A stretch of DNA of 64,000 nt from Rhodoferax sp. AJA081-3 (GCF_017798165.1 NZ_CP059068.1:3224001-3288000); one strand, 5' to 3'; positions 1-8,791 are shown, counted from the stretch's first letter. Numbers and translations: made by a program. The notes: generated by a model from the sequence alone, not told the origin.

Positions 1-2
1 CC

Positions 3-833
3 GGGCAAGCCCGGTCCATGGGTATGGAGGTGCTGGTGGAAATCCACGCCTACTACCAGCGTCAGATCGAGATCGCCGAACGTGTGGACTGGGTGTATGA
101 CTTTGCCCTGCCACCACTGGTGCTCAACACCCTGTTCTTTGGCAACAGCAAGGCCTTGAAGGACTGGATTCGCATCCGGCCCCAGAATGCGCTGACCGTG
201 CTGGATACCCATGATGGTATTGGCATCATCGACATCGGCGCCGATCCGGCGGACCGCACACACCACCCCGGCCTGCTGCCCCCCGAGCAACTCGACCGGC
301 TGGTGGAACGCATCCACAGCAACAGCCAAGGCCAAAGCCGACAGGCCACCGGCGCTGCGGCATCCAACCTGGACCTTTACCAGGTCAACTGCACCTTTTT
401 TGATGCACTGGGCCGCAACCCCCGCGCCTACCTGCTGGCACGCGCCATCCAGCTCTTTTTGCCTGGCGTGCCTCAAATCTATTACGTCGGCCTGCTGGCC
501 GGCGAGAACGACATGGACCTGCTGGCACACAGCGGTGTGGGCCGCGACATCAATCGCCAACGCTTTGGCGCAGACGAAATAGCCCAAGCCTTGGAAAAGC
601 CAGTTGTGAAAGACTTGCTGGCGTTGATCCACCTGCGCAACACCTGTAACGCCTTTAATGGAACCTTTGAAATGCTGCGCTCCAGTGAGGAAACGCTGCA
701 CCTGCTGTGGACACACGCAGACGCCCGGGCCGAACTGTTTGTGAACTTGCGCGACCTGGACTACAGGCTGACGTTTACGGGCCAGCACCCCAACAGCGTG
801 CGGGATTTACGCTTCAGCCATTCACTGACATAG
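3..833 (+). CDS. Sucrose phosphorylase family (GH13_18), 3' part
   Basis: The gene is cut by the left edge; about the last 276 residues remain, ending at TAG 831-833. The frame is that of GH13 subfamily 18 phosphorylases, which phosphorolyse sucrose or related glucosides to glucose-1-phosphate. Visible signatures are VEIHAYY, whose Glu (bases 39-41) matches the acid/base Glu of sucrose phosphorylases; LDTHDGIGIIDIG, whose Asp (213-215) matches the transition-state stabiliser; TGAAASNLDLYQVN; and FLPGVPQIYYVG. The nucleophile Asp lies outside the window. Related family members act on glucosylglycerate or sucrose-6-phosphate, so the exact substrate cannot be set from this fragment. A strong intrinsic terminator follows at 887-909. 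Confidence 0.88.
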   Translation, partial: GQARSMGMEVLVEIHAYYQRQIEIAERVDWVYDFALPPLVLNTLFFGNSKALKDWIRIRPQNALTVLDTHDGIGIIDIGADPADRTHHPGLLPPEQLDRLVERIHSNSQGQSRQATGAAASNLDLYQVNCTFFDALGRNPRAYLLARAIQLFLPGVPQIYYVGLLAGENDMDLLAHSGVGRDINRQRFGADEIAQALEKPVVKDLLALIHLRNTCNAFNGTFEMLRSSEETLHLLWTHADARAELFVNLRDLDYRLTFTGQHPNSVRDLRFSHSLT

Positions 834-886
834 CACCAAGTAGAAAAGACGGGGAGGTGTGGGGGGCAGATGACCCACACCGTTGT

Positions 887-909
887 GGCACTTCGGTGCC
901 ATTTTTTTT
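887..909 (+). terminator. Intrinsic terminator after the phosphorylase gene
   Basis: GGCAC and GTGCC flank a TTCG tetraloop (887-900). A run of eight T follows at 902-909. This is a textbook rho-independent terminator about 54 bases after the stop codon. Confidence 0.85.
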
Positions 910-1065
910 GTGCGCAGGTGGCAGCGCAGCCGTACTACACTAGCTCGCAGTTTGTTGGACCCCGGCCTAAGTCGGGCAGGCACAGAGACTCGCTTTCTGT
1001 GCAAAAAGAATCACTTCTTTGCGGGCGCTTTTAATCACTTGCCCTGCACCACCTTTTTCCTTTGA

Positions 1066-3072
1066 ATGATGAAAAGTACGAGAAACGTAAAGCCGCTCTG
1101 GACACTGAAACTGGCCGCTGGCATGCTTATCGGCAGCAGCCTTGGCTTGACGGCCCTTGCGTCATCCACCACCCCACCGCCCCTTGAAGCATTTTTTGGC
1201 CCGGCGTCCATGATCGACGCCAAGTTGTCGCCGTCGGGTCGTTGGGTCGTTAGCCTGGTCGGTGGCGGCGGTATGCGTGACCGATTGGTGCTGACCGATC
1301 TGGAAGGCCAGGAGCCTACCAAGATACTCGCCGTACTGAAGACTGCGGATGTGAGCAGCTTCCGATGGGTCAACGAGGACTGGCTCACCTACAGCGTCAC
1401 CAGCTATGAAGAGGTCACGCACGTACGCAAAGCCAATGGACTGCTGGCGGTCAACCGCAAGGGCGACCGCACACGCATGTTGATCAAGCGCAGTTATGAA
1501 AAAGTGGTGTCAGACCGGGTAGGTGCGCGGGTATTGGAGCCAGACCACTACTACTTGGCACCCGGCGCGCCCGGTGCCAATGAAATCATTGTGGGCCATG
1601 CAAATTTCCAGCGTTGGGACTTTGCCCACGTGACGCCTCTCGCCCTCGATATCGAGAACGGGTCCACGCGCAAACTCGTGGACACTGCTCCTCCCAATGT
1701 CTACAGCTGGTTGTTTGACCACCAGGGCCGCCCGCGCCTCGCAGACAGTCGGGAGGACCCCCAGTTCAGCACCATGTACTGGTCGCCGGGCGACGGCAAG
1801 ACCTGGACTCGCATTGCCAAGTTTCCTATCCTGAAAATGGACTGGGAACCTGCCTACGTGAACAACGACAACCTGTTTGTCTACCGCGCCACGGGCCCCA
1901 AGGGTGAGAATCAACTGTACCGATTCAATTTTGAGACCGGCAAAGTGGATACGCCGGCCTGGATTGCTGCGCCTGGTTTTGATGCAGAGGCTACGCCCTT
2001 GGTCTCCCCCAAGACCGGTACACAGCATGGTGTACGCGTAATGGGCGAAACCGAAAGCACCGTGTGGATACATCCGGTGATGCAGGACGTGCAGAAGAAG
2101 ATAGATGCTACGCTGCCCGGACGCATCAACACCCTGAGCTGTGGTGCCTGTGATGCACCCAGCAATGTGCTGGTGCACTCGTACTCCGACAAAGACCCGG
2201 GTCAGTTTTTTGTCTACCAGGTCGCAGGCAACCAGTTGCAGCGCTTGGGGGTGCAGCGCCCACAGATTCAGCCTGAGCAATCGTTCGGGGTGCAACTGCA
2301 CAGGACCCCGGCACGCGATGGAATGGACCTGCCGATCTGGATCACCGGTGCACCCGAGGCGGGCAAGCCGCCTAAACCGGCCATCGTGCTGGTCCATGGT
2401 GGACCGTGGGTACGCGGTGGCCACTGGAAATGGAACGAACAGGCTGAGTTTTTGGCCTCGCGGGGCTATGTGGTCATCATGCCGGAGTTCCGGGGCAGTG
2501 AGGGTTATGGCTCCGTACTCCATCGCGCCGGCTGGAAGCAATGGGGCCAGGCCATGCAGGACGATGTGACGGACGCCCTGCGCTTTGCCGCTGACAAAGG
2601 CTGGGCCGACACCAAACGTGTGTGTATTGCCGGCGCCAGTTACGGAGGGTATGCCGCCTTGATGGGCGTTGCCAAGGATGTGGACCAGTACCGCTGTGCC
2701 GTGGCGTGGGTGGGCGTGTCAGATCCTTCCCTGTTGTTTTCGATCCATTGGTCGGATATCCACGGCGATGCCAAGCAGTACTCCATGCCCACCATGATTG
2801 GTGACCCCGTTAAGGATGCAGACATGCTGGCAGCTAACTCACCGCTGCTGAATGCAAAACGTATCAAGGCCCCGGTGTTACTGGCCTATGGCGACAAGGA
2901 CATGCGGGTGCCCATAGAGCATGGTGAAAAGATGCGTGATGCCCTGCGTGCCAGTGGCAATGCGCCCGAATGGGTGGTGTACGCTGGTGAAGGCCATGGC
3001 TGGCGACGCCCCGAAACCAACTACGACTTCTGGGGTCGAGTTGAAAAGTTTTTGGCGAAACACCTGAAGTAA
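1066..3072 (+). CDS. Secreted S9-family (prolyl oligopeptidase-like) serine peptidase
   Basis: 668 residues. An N-terminal signal peptide (hydrophobic stretch about 15-33, LGLTALASS) precedes a beta-propeller-like region (about 40-390) and a C-terminal alpha/beta hydrolase domain (about 420-668). The triad is visible: Ser525 in GASYGGYAAL, Asp612 in YGDKDMRVP and His644 in GEGHGW. The oxyanion-hole region HGGPWVRGG is also present. Length and layout match acylaminoacyl-peptidase/DPP-like members of S9, which cleave short peptides, here probably in the periplasm. It stands alone between a terminator and the NlpC/P60 gene 12 bases downstream, which may be co-transcribed. Substrate specificity cannot be told. 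Confidence 0.85.
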   Translation: MMKSTRNVKPLWTLKLAAGMLIGSSLGLTALASSTTPPPLEAFFGPASMIDAKLSPSGRWVVSLVGGGGMRDRLVLTDLEGQEPTKILAVLKTADVSSFRWVNEDWLTYSVTSYEEVTHVRKANGLLAVNRKGDRTRMLIKRSYEKVVSDRVGARVLEPDHYYLAPGAPGANEIIVGHANFQRWDFAHVTPLALDIENGSTRKLVDTAPPNVYSWLFDHQGRPRLADSREDPQFSTMYWSPGDGKTWTRIAKFPILKMDWEPAYVNNDNLFVYRATGPKGENQLYRFNFETGKVDTPAWIAAPGFDAEATPLVSPKTGTQHGVRVMGETESTVWIHPVMQDVQKKIDATLPGRINTLSCGACDAPSNVLVHSYSDKDPGQFFVYQVAGNQLQRLGVQRPQIQPEQSFGVQLHRTPARDGMDLPIWITGAPEAGKPPKPAIVLVHGGPWVRGGHWKWNEQAEFLASRGYVVIMPEFRGSEGYGSVLHRAGWKQWGQAMQDDVTDALRFAADKGWADTKRVCIAGASYGGYAALMGVAKDVDQYRCAVAWVGVSDPSLLFSIHWSDIHGDAKQYSMPTMIGDPVKDADMLAANSPLLNAKRIKAPVLLAYGDKDMRVPIEHGEKMRDALRASGNAPEWVVYAGEGHGWRRPETNYDFWGRVEKFLAKHLK

Positions 3073-3084
3073 TCGGAGTAAAGC

Positions 3085-3915
3085 ATGAATAACGCCCCTT
3101 CATCGCACAACATCTGCCCGCACGGCCTGCGCATCGCGTTGTTGAGTACGGTAGTTGTGGCGTTGACCGCCTGCGCCACCGGCATGGGCACCGACCCCGC
3201 GTCGGGCACCCAGGCCTTCCAGGTGCAGAACCGCCTGCTGCTCACGCCGGCCAACGGTGGGCAACGCATCACAACGGCCGAGCTGTTGCCCGGCGACATC
3301 ATCCTGTCGTCCACCAACGGGGTCACCTCCATGGGCATACGCCTGCTCACCGTGTCACCGGTCAGCCATGCGGCGCTGTACCTGGGCAACGACGACATTG
3401 CAGAGGCGGTGGGTGCCGGCATACGCACCCGCAAGATGGCGGACTTTATCGAAGACGAATCCACCATTGTTGCGTTCCGCCACCCCGGTGTGCGCACCGA
3501 ACATTCCGACAGCATGCGTATTTTTGCCCAGGCCCATGCGGGCAAAAAGTACAACGTGCTGGGTGTGGTGCTGCAGGCGCCCTTCACGTTGCAGCGCCAG
3601 TATTGCGAGCTGCCCCTGGTGCCCAGCCTGGTGCGCGACGCCTGTATCCGCGGGCTGGCTGCGATACAGCTGGGTGTGGCACGCAATGACCGCTTCTTCT
3701 GCTCGCAGTTTGTGTTGGCGGCCTACCAGCAGGCCCAGCTGCCGCTGACCACCGCCGACCCCCTGCTGGTGAGTCCCGCCGACCTGCTGCATATGCGCGA
3801 GGGCGATGTGCCCTCGGTGCGCATCGCCCAGTCTTTGCAGTATGTGGGCCACCTCAAGGCTGGCCCCGCCACTACCGAAGTAGAGGAAGTGGTGGCAGCA
3901 AACCTCACGCAGTGA
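3085..3915 (+). CDS. YiiX/YaeF-type permuted NlpC/P60 lipoprotein
   Basis: 276 residues. A lipoprotein signal ends in LTAC with Cys30 as the lipidation site. The core LPGDIILSS, then SHAALYLG with His95, and NDRFFCSQFVLAAY with Cys206, shows the circularly permuted papain-like order in which the catalytic His precedes the Cys. This is the YiiX/YaeF branch of the NlpC/P60 superfamily. These proteins are envelope-anchored cysteine hydrolases of poorly known substrate (peptide, amide or lipid amide). The gene starts 12 bases after the S9 peptidase stop, with GGAG upstream, so the two may form an operon. Family assignment is good; activity is inferred. Confidence 0.75.
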   Translation: MNNAPSSHNICPHGLRIALLSTVVVALTACATGMGTDPASGTQAFQVQNRLLLTPANGGQRITTAELLPGDIILSSTNGVTSMGIRLLTVSPVSHAALYLGNDDIAEAVGAGIRTRKMADFIEDESTIVAFRHPGVRTEHSDSMRIFAQAHAGKKYNVLGVVLQAPFTLQRQYCELPLVPSLVRDACIRGLAAIQLGVARNDRFFCSQFVLAAYQQAQLPLTTADPLLVSPADLLHMREGDVPSVRIAQSLQYVGHLKAGPATTEVEEVVAANLTQ

Positions 3916-3934
3916 GCGACCGTGGGGGCAAAAG

Positions 3935-4405
3935 TTACTGACCTACATGCATGGTGAACCGCGCGCCATTGGACAGGGTGCAACTACCCGTGCCCAGCGC
4001 GGCAGAGTTCATCGTGTAGTGGCAGTTGATATAACTGCCGCGGTTGCCTGCGCCGTTGGCGATACCATCGCGCGATGAACCCGCTTTGCGCGTGGCCTCC
4101 CCTACAAACGATTCCCCGCTGATGGTGGTGTTGAAATTGCCACGGCCATTCAGGTCGTTGGTGACGACAGCATTGACCATGCCGTAGTGGGTGGCCAGCT
4201 CGTTGGCTGGGTACAAACGTGCCGAGAACGTGACCGGCGCGGGTGGGGGCGCCGGCAGTACCACATGGGCGTGGGCTGGGTGGTGCGCCGGATGCTGGTT
4301 GACCGGCACCACATAACAACCCGAGAGTGTGGCCACACCGGTGGCCAAGACCAGCGCCATCGCTGCGCGGCGTGGCGCAACCACACCACTTGACTTCATT
4401 CCCAT
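3935..4405 (-). CDS. Small lipoprotein of unknown function
   Basis: 156 residues from the ATG at 4405, chosen because AGGA lies six bases upstream; a longer reading frame continues to 4519. The signal peptide ends in the lipobox LSGC (Cys30). A His/Pro/Ala-rich linker (about 35-55) follows, then a C-terminal domain with SGESFVGEAT, INCHYTMN and GTGSCTLSNGARFTMHVG. The paired cysteines may form a disulfide. I do not recognise the family beyond a recurring C-terminal pattern in proteobacterial envelope lipoproteins. It converges on the NlpC/P60 gene with a gap of about 20 bases. Confidence 0.6.
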   Translation of the reverse strand: MGMKSSGVVAPRRAAMALVLATGVATLSGCYVVPVNQHPAHHPAHAHVVLPAPPPAPVTFSARLYPANELATHYGMVNAVVTNDLNGRGNFNTTISGESFVGEATRKAGSSRDGIANGAGNRGSYINCHYTMNSAALGTGSCTLSNGARFTMHVGQ

Positions 4406-4535
4406 ACATTTCCTAAAGGCCCAAGCACATGCTTGTAGGCGCATTCTTGGTGCGCTGGGAAATGGGTAGCATCGAATATGTGTTCTGGTATTTGATTCCA
4501 GAATAAAAAGTATCTTCAAAAGATACCCATGGCAC

Positions 4536-5279
4536 TCACTTCAGGTATTTGACACGTATCTTGTCAAAGGTGCCGTCCCGTTTGATCTCGGCCAGCGCAG
4601 CCTTGCACTGGCGCACCAGATCGTCCGGGGTTTGTTTGCTGAACGCCATGTACAGCCCGGCCGACAGGGCCTCCAGCTTGAAAACCTTGACCACGCTGGC
4701 GGGGTCCATCCCCTCGCGTTTGTACAACGCCACCTGGGCCAACTCATCGATGGGGAACAGGTCGATGCGCCGCGACGCCAGCTTCTTGGCGTTGGAGCTG
4801 TCCTCCACCACCAGGTCCAGCGGCACCTGCGCCTTTTCCAGGTACTGGGCGCGTACATCGTCACGCACAGCGCCTATGCGGTAGTGGCGGATGTCGTCCA
4901 CGGATTGCACCTTGACCTCGGGCCGGCTCTTGAGCCGGTACAAATACACGTCGTAGGGCGCGATCACGTCCACCCACTTGAACAACGTTTCGCGCTGTTC
5001 ATTGCGGCCGATGGCGTAGATCAGCACGTTGGGCGCGTCTTGCGCCATCTGGTAGGCACGGGCCCAGGGGTAGATGCCCAGTTTGTAGGCGATTTTGGTG
5101 CGTTTGAGCACCTCTTCCACCACCTCGGTGGCCATGCCCGAAATCTTCTTGGTTTGGCTGTCCTGGAAGTTGTACGGCGGGTACTCTTCGGTGACCACGG
5201 TCAGGGGCTGGCCCCAGGCACAAGCGGCCCACAGCAATACCAATAATCCAACGAGCCGGGTCTTTGGCAAGAGCGGCAT
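4536..5279 (-). CDS. Periplasmic family-3 solute-binding protein (orphan)
   Basis: 247 residues with a cleavable signal peptide (LVGLLVLLWAACAWG, cleavage near residue 23). The mature part begins with LTVVTEEYPPYNF, the classic opening of bac_extracellular family 3 (amino-acid or polar ligand binding) proteins. GMATEVVEEVLKR and YPWARAYQMA also fit. No permease or ATPase lies beside it, so it may serve a distant ABC system or act as a sensor accessory, as is common for short standalone members in this group. GGAG precedes the ATG. Ligand unknown. Confidence 0.8.
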   Translation of the reverse strand: MPLLPKTRLVGLLVLLWAACAWGQPLTVVTEEYPPYNFQDSQTKKISGMATEVVEEVLKRTKIAYKLGIYPWARAYQMAQDAPNVLIYAIGRNEQRETLFKWVDVIAPYDVYLYRLKSRPEVKVQSVDDIRHYRIGAVRDDVRAQYLEKAQVPLDLVVEDSSNAKKLASRRIDLFPIDELAQVALYKREGMDPASVVKVFKLEALSAGLYMAFSKQTPDDLVRQCKAALAEIKRDGTFDKIRVKYLK

Positions 5280-5348
5280 GGCGCACTCCTTTTTTGTGGA
5301 TTCATGCTACTCCCGCCAGGGGCCTTTGTACAGAAAAAAGGGGTGTTG

Positions 5349-5363
5349 CAAGCCCTTGGCTTG
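5349..5363 (+). promoter_or_regulatory. Hairpin upstream of the mtnP-arsS operon
   Basis: CAAGCC and GGCTTG flank a three-base loop. It lies about 100 bases before the mtnP start and may belong to the leader. It has no T-run, so a terminator is unlikely. Role unknown. Confidence 0.3.
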
Positions 5364-5410
5364 TGGGGTGTATGGTTGTGCCGCAGAATCGGCAACCAGA
5401 CCCCCGCGGG

Positions 5411-5429
5411 TGGTGCAGATAGTGCACCA
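5411..5429 (+). promoter_or_regulatory. Inverted repeat (candidate operator) before mtnP
   Basis: TGGTGCA and TGCACCA, a perfect 7-bp inverted repeat with a 5-base centre, end 36 bases before the chosen mtnP start. Position and symmetry suit a repressor operator or a leader hairpin. No regulator gene adjoins it, so the binder is unknown. Confidence 0.4.
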
Positions 5430-5464
5430 TGGATGGGCATTCTTTTTTGAACAAGGTGGCAGTT

Positions 5465-6349
5465 ATGACCCAGGCGCTGGTAGGCATCATCGGAGGCAGC
5501 GGCCTCTACCAAATGGAGGGCCTGCAAGACGCAGAAGAGCACCGCCTGCACACGCCGTTTGGTGAACCGTCCGACGCCATCGTCACCGGCACCGTCTACG
5601 GCGTGGGTGTGGCCTTTTTGGCCCGCCACGGGCGCGGCCATCGACTGTTGCCCAGCGAAGTGCCCTACCGCGCCAACATCCATGCGCTCAAACAACTGGG
5701 CGTGCGGTATGTGTTGTCGGTCTCGGCCGTGGGTTCGCTGCGCGAAGAACTCAAACCGCTGGACATGGTGCTGCCCGACCAATTCATCGACATGACCAAG
5801 CGCCGCGAAAGCAGCTTCTTTGGCAACGGCGCGGTGGCCCATGTGTCCATGGCGCAGCCGGTGTGTGCGCAGGTGTCGGGTGCGCTGGCGCGTGCGGTGC
5901 GCACCGTGCTGGATTCCGAGAGCGCCCAGACCCGTGGCGGCATCACCCTGCACCCGGGCGGCACCTATGTGTGTATGGAGGGCCCGCAGTTCTCTACCCA
6001 GGCCGAGTCCCATTGGTACCGCAGCATGGGCGCGGCCATCATCGGCATGACCAATATGCCCGAGGCCAAGCTGGCGCGCGAGGCCCAGATGGCCTACGCC
6101 ACGCTGGCCATGGTGACCGACTACGATTGCTGGCACCCGGTGGAGGCCCATGTGACCACCGACATGGCCCTGGCCAACCTGCTGCAAAACGCGGGCCGTG
6201 CGCAAAAGGTGATAGCCCAGACCATACGCCTGCTCGGTGCAGAGCGCCCGGCAAGTATTGCGCACACGGCCCTGCAAAGTGCACTGGTCACCCAGCCCGA
6301 TGCCATGGCACCCGAGGTGCGCCAGCGCCTGGCGGTCTTGTTGACCTGA
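5465..6349 (+). CDS. mtnP: S-methyl-5'-thioadenosine/thioinosine phosphorylase
   Basis: 294 residues from ATG 5465, preceded by AAGGTGG; an upstream in-frame ATG at 5429 lacks a ribosome site and overlaps an inverted repeat. Family marks are GIIGGSGLYQM, FLARHGRGHRLLPSEVPYRANI, VLPDQFIDMTKRR with SFFG, MEGPQFSTQAES and MTNMPEAKLAREA. The enzyme phosphorolyses MTA or MTI to a base and 5-methylthioribose-1-phosphate. No other methionine-salvage gene is near. Instead, an ArsS-type radical SAM gene follows 23 bases downstream and two sugar-transferase-like genes follow that. I infer that it may cleave a related 5'-deoxy-5'-substituted adenosine in that pathway. Specificity for adenine or hypoxanthine was not settled. 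Confidence 0.88.
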   Translation: MTQALVGIIGGSGLYQMEGLQDAEEHRLHTPFGEPSDAIVTGTVYGVGVAFLARHGRGHRLLPSEVPYRANIHALKQLGVRYVLSVSAVGSLREELKPLDMVLPDQFIDMTKRRESSFFGNGAVAHVSMAQPVCAQVSGALARAVRTVLDSESAQTRGGITLHPGGTYVCMEGPQFSTQAESHWYRSMGAAIIGMTNMPEAKLAREAQMAYATLAMVTDYDCWHPVEAHVTTDMALANLLQNAGRAQKVIAQTIRLLGAERPASIAHTALQSALVTQPDAMAPEVRQRLAVLLT

Positions 6350-6372
6350 CGCTTTTTTTACGGACCAGACCT

Positions 6373-7335
6373 ATGCACGACACCCTGCCCCTGCTGGAGC
6401 AAACCCACTTCCCGTCCATCAACCGCACCCGCCTGGACACCCTGCAGGTCAACCTAGGCTACAAGTGCAACCAGACTTGCCTGCACTGCCATGTGAACGC
6501 CGGGCCCAACCGCACCGAGATGATGGACGCCGACACGCTGGCACTCATCCCGCAGGTGCTGGCCGCGCGTGGCATCACCACGCTGGACATCACCGGTGGC
6601 GCGCCCGAGCTGCACGACGGCTTTAAAGACCTGGTGCGCGCCGCGCGTGCGCAGGGCGTGCGCGTCATCGACCGCTGCAACCTGACGATTCTGTTTGAAC
6701 CCGGCCAGGAAGGGCTGGCCCGTTTTCTGGCAGAACAGCGCGTGGAGATCACAGCATCGCTGCCCTGTTATTCGGTGGGCAACGTGGACAAACAACGCGG
6801 TGACGGCGTGTTCGAAAAAAGCATCGCCGCGCTGCAGCAGCTCAATACGCTCGGTTACGGCGTAGACGGTTCGGGCCTGGTGCTCAACCTGGTCTACAAC
6901 CCACAAGGCCCGTCGCTGCCACCCAACCAGCAGGCCCTGCAAGCCGACTACAAACGCGAGTTGTTCGCACACCATGGCGTGGTGTTCAACCAGCTGCTGG
7001 CGCTGACCAACATGCCCATCCAGCGGTTTGGCTCCACGCTGGTGTCCAAAGGCACGTTTGACACGTATATGGACCTGCTCAAGGCCAGCTTCCATGCCGA
7101 TAACCTGGCCGGTGTGATGTGCCGCAGCATGGTCAGCGTGGATTGGCAGGGCTGGTTGTCGGATTGCGATTTCAACCAGCAGCTGGGCCTGCCGCTGGGC
7201 ACCAGCGGCGTGCGCCGCCACCTGCGCGACCTGCTGAAGACCGATCTGGATGGGCAAGCCATCCGCGTGGCCGGCCATTGTTTTGGCTGCACCGCCGGCC
7301 AGGGCAGCAGCTGCGGCGGCGCGCTGGGCAGCTGA
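6373..7335 (+). CDS. arsS: ArsS-type radical SAM/Cys-rich protein (arsenosugar biosynthesis)
   Basis: 320 residues. The radical SAM cluster motif is Cys32-x3-Cys36-x2-Cys39 (CNQTCLHCH). ITGGAPELH and IDRCNLTIL are typical of the radical SAM/Cys-rich family now named ArsS. The C-terminal HCFGCTAGQGSSCGG supplies the extra cysteines that define that family. Characterised members are reported to join a 5'-deoxyadenosyl group to dimethylated arsenic, giving an arsenosugar precursor. The two genes that follow are the transferase families known to travel with it. No arsM methyltransferase lies in the window, so it would have to be elsewhere. The family call is firm; the arsenic role here is inferred. 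Confidence 0.85.
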   Translation: MHDTLPLLEQTHFPSINRTRLDTLQVNLGYKCNQTCLHCHVNAGPNRTEMMDADTLALIPQVLAARGITTLDITGGAPELHDGFKDLVRAARAQGVRVIDRCNLTILFEPGQEGLARFLAEQRVEITASLPCYSVGNVDKQRGDGVFEKSIAALQQLNTLGYGVDGSGLVLNLVYNPQGPSLPPNQQALQADYKRELFAHHGVVFNQLLALTNMPIQRFGSTLVSKGTFDTYMDLLKASFHADNLAGVMCRSMVSVDWQGWLSDCDFNQQLGLPLGTSGVRRHLRDLLKTDLDGQAIRVAGHCFGCTAGQGSSCGGALGS

Positions 7336-7338
7336 CAG

Positions 7339-8091
7339 GTGCCACCACCGCCAGCACAACCGCCACTGAGCATCGTCATACCGGTGCTGAACGAGGCCCA
7401 GGGCATCACCCAGACTCTGCAAGCACTGGCGCCCCTGCGCGCACGCGGCGTGCAAGTCATCGTGGTGGATGGGGGCAGTACGGATGGCACGGTGGAGCGG
7501 GCCCGCCAGGCCCTGCAAGCGCCTGTTGGCAATGGCGTGGCGGTGGTGCTGTACGGCGAGGGCGCAGCGCCCTGGCAGGTGCTCCGTTCGCCACCCGGCC
7601 GCGCCGTGCAGATGAACACCGGCGCCCAACAGGCCCGCGCTGCCACCCTGCTGTTCTTGCATGCCGACACCCTGTTGCCCCCGGCGGCCGACACGCTGGT
7701 CACTCAGGCGCTGAACCGCGGCACCCACCACTGGGGCCGCTTTGATGTGCACATCACCGGCCAACACGGCCTGCTGCGGGTGGTTGCTGCGTTGATGAAC
7801 CGGCGTTCGCGCTGGAGCGGCATTGCCACGGGTGACCAGGCCCTGTTCATGACCCGTGCGGCCTTTGACACCGTGGGCGGTTTCCCGGCCCAGCCGCTGA
7901 TGGAAGACATCGAAATGTCCAAGCGCCTGCTGCGCCTGTCGCGACCGGCCTGCCTGCACCAGCGCGTCGCGACCTCCGGGCGGCGCTGGGAAACGCGTGG
8001 TGTGTGGCGCACCGTGTTGCTGATGTGGCGGCTGCGGTTTGCCTATTGGCGCGGTGTGTCGCCACAGCAGTTGGCCCAATGGTATCGGTGA
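7339..8091 (+). CDS. Glycosyltransferase family 2, rSAM-associated (TIGR04283-like)
   Basis: 250 residues starting at GTG 7339, three bases after the arsS stop, so translation is probably coupled. The GT-A opening LSIVIPVLNEAQGI and VIVVDGGSTDGTVE bind the nucleotide sugar. LLFLHADTLLP carries the metal-binding DxD-like position. FDTVGGFPAQPLMEDIEMSKRL is the acceptor-side signature of transferase 2 of the radical SAM/Cys-rich system. In this operon it may glycosylate the ribose-arsenical intermediate, an inference from context. Cytoplasmic, no membrane segments seen. Confidence 0.8.
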   Translation: MPPPPAQPPLSIVIPVLNEAQGITQTLQALAPLRARGVQVIVVDGGSTDGTVERARQALQAPVGNGVAVVLYGEGAAPWQVLRSPPGRAVQMNTGAQQARAATLLFLHADTLLPPAADTLVTQALNRGTHHWGRFDVHITGQHGLLRVVAALMNRRSRWSGIATGDQALFMTRAAFDTVGGFPAQPLMEDIEMSKRLLRLSRPACLHQRVATSGRRWETRGVWRTVLLMWRLRFAYWRGVSPQQLAQWYR

Positions 8092-8098
8092 GGTACCG

Positions 8099-8791
8099 GT
8101 GAGCCAACCCAGCCGTCTGTTTGCCCGGCCACGGCTCGTGGTGTTTGCCAAGGCGCCGCAGCCCGGCTTGGTCAAGACCCGCTTGATCTCTGCGTTGGGC
8201 GCACAGGGCGCGGCAGACCTGGCGCGGCGCATGCTGCAACACACGCTGCAACAGGCCTTGGCCGCCCATGTGGGCACGGTTGAGCTGTGCATGAGCCCTG
8301 CACCCAGCGCACCCGCCTGGGCCGGTGTGTCTCTGCCAGCCGGCGTGGAATGTTGTGACCAGGGCCCAGGTGATCTGGGCCAGCGCATGGCCCGTGCAGT
8401 GGACCGGGTCACCGACACCCTGGCGCAACCCATACTGCTGATGGGTACGGACTGCCCCGCGCTGTCTGCAGCCCACATTGCCCAAGCTGCGCAGCAACTG
8501 CAGCATCACGATGCGGTGCTGGTCCCCGTGGCCGACGGCGGATATGTGCTGATCGGTCTGCACGCGCCCTGCCCCAGCGTGTTTGCCGACGACATGGCCT
8601 GGAGCACGGCAGTGGTAGCGGGTGAGACCCTGCGCCGTTGGGCGGCCCTGGGTCACAGTGTCTGGACAGGCCCCATGCTGCACGACATCGACGAGCCGGG
8701 TGATCTGGTCCACGTGCCGCTGAAATGGCGGTTTGGGCCAAAAGGTTCTTGGCAAAATGCGGCCATAGCCCCCGTGAAATATGGCGATTAA
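8099..8791 (+). CDS. DUF2064/TIGR04282-type nucleotidyl- or glycosyl-transferase-like protein
   Basis: 230 residues from GTG 8099, seven bases after the preceding stop, with GGTGAGG upstream. Family marks are LVVFAKAPQPGLVKTRL, GDLGQRM, LLMGTDCPALS and VPVADGGYVLIGL. These are seen in the transferase 1 family associated with radical SAM/Cys-rich proteins, and the fold is GT-A/MobA-like. It is the fourth gene of the mtnP-arsS operon. The last residues (about IAPVKYGD) and the TAA stop lie inside a copy of the dispersed 50-bp repeat (8761-8810), so the native C-terminus has probably been replaced. Biochemical role unproven. Confidence 0.78.
   Translation: MSQPSRLFARPRLVVFAKAPQPGLVKTRLISALGAQGAADLARRMLQHTLQQALAAHVGTVELCMSPAPSAPAWAGVSLPAGVECCDQGPGDLGQRMARAVDRVTDTLAQPILLMGTDCPALSAAHIAQAAQQLQHHDAVLVPVADGGYVLIGLHAPCPSVFADDMAWSTAVVAGETLRRWAALGHSVWTGPMLHDIDEPGDLVHVPLKWRFGPKGSWQNAAIAPVKYGD

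Noticed and set aside
6454..8478. 674-codon open frame on the minus strand
   Set aside because: Antisense shadow of arsS and the transferase genes, caused by high GC; no family signature.
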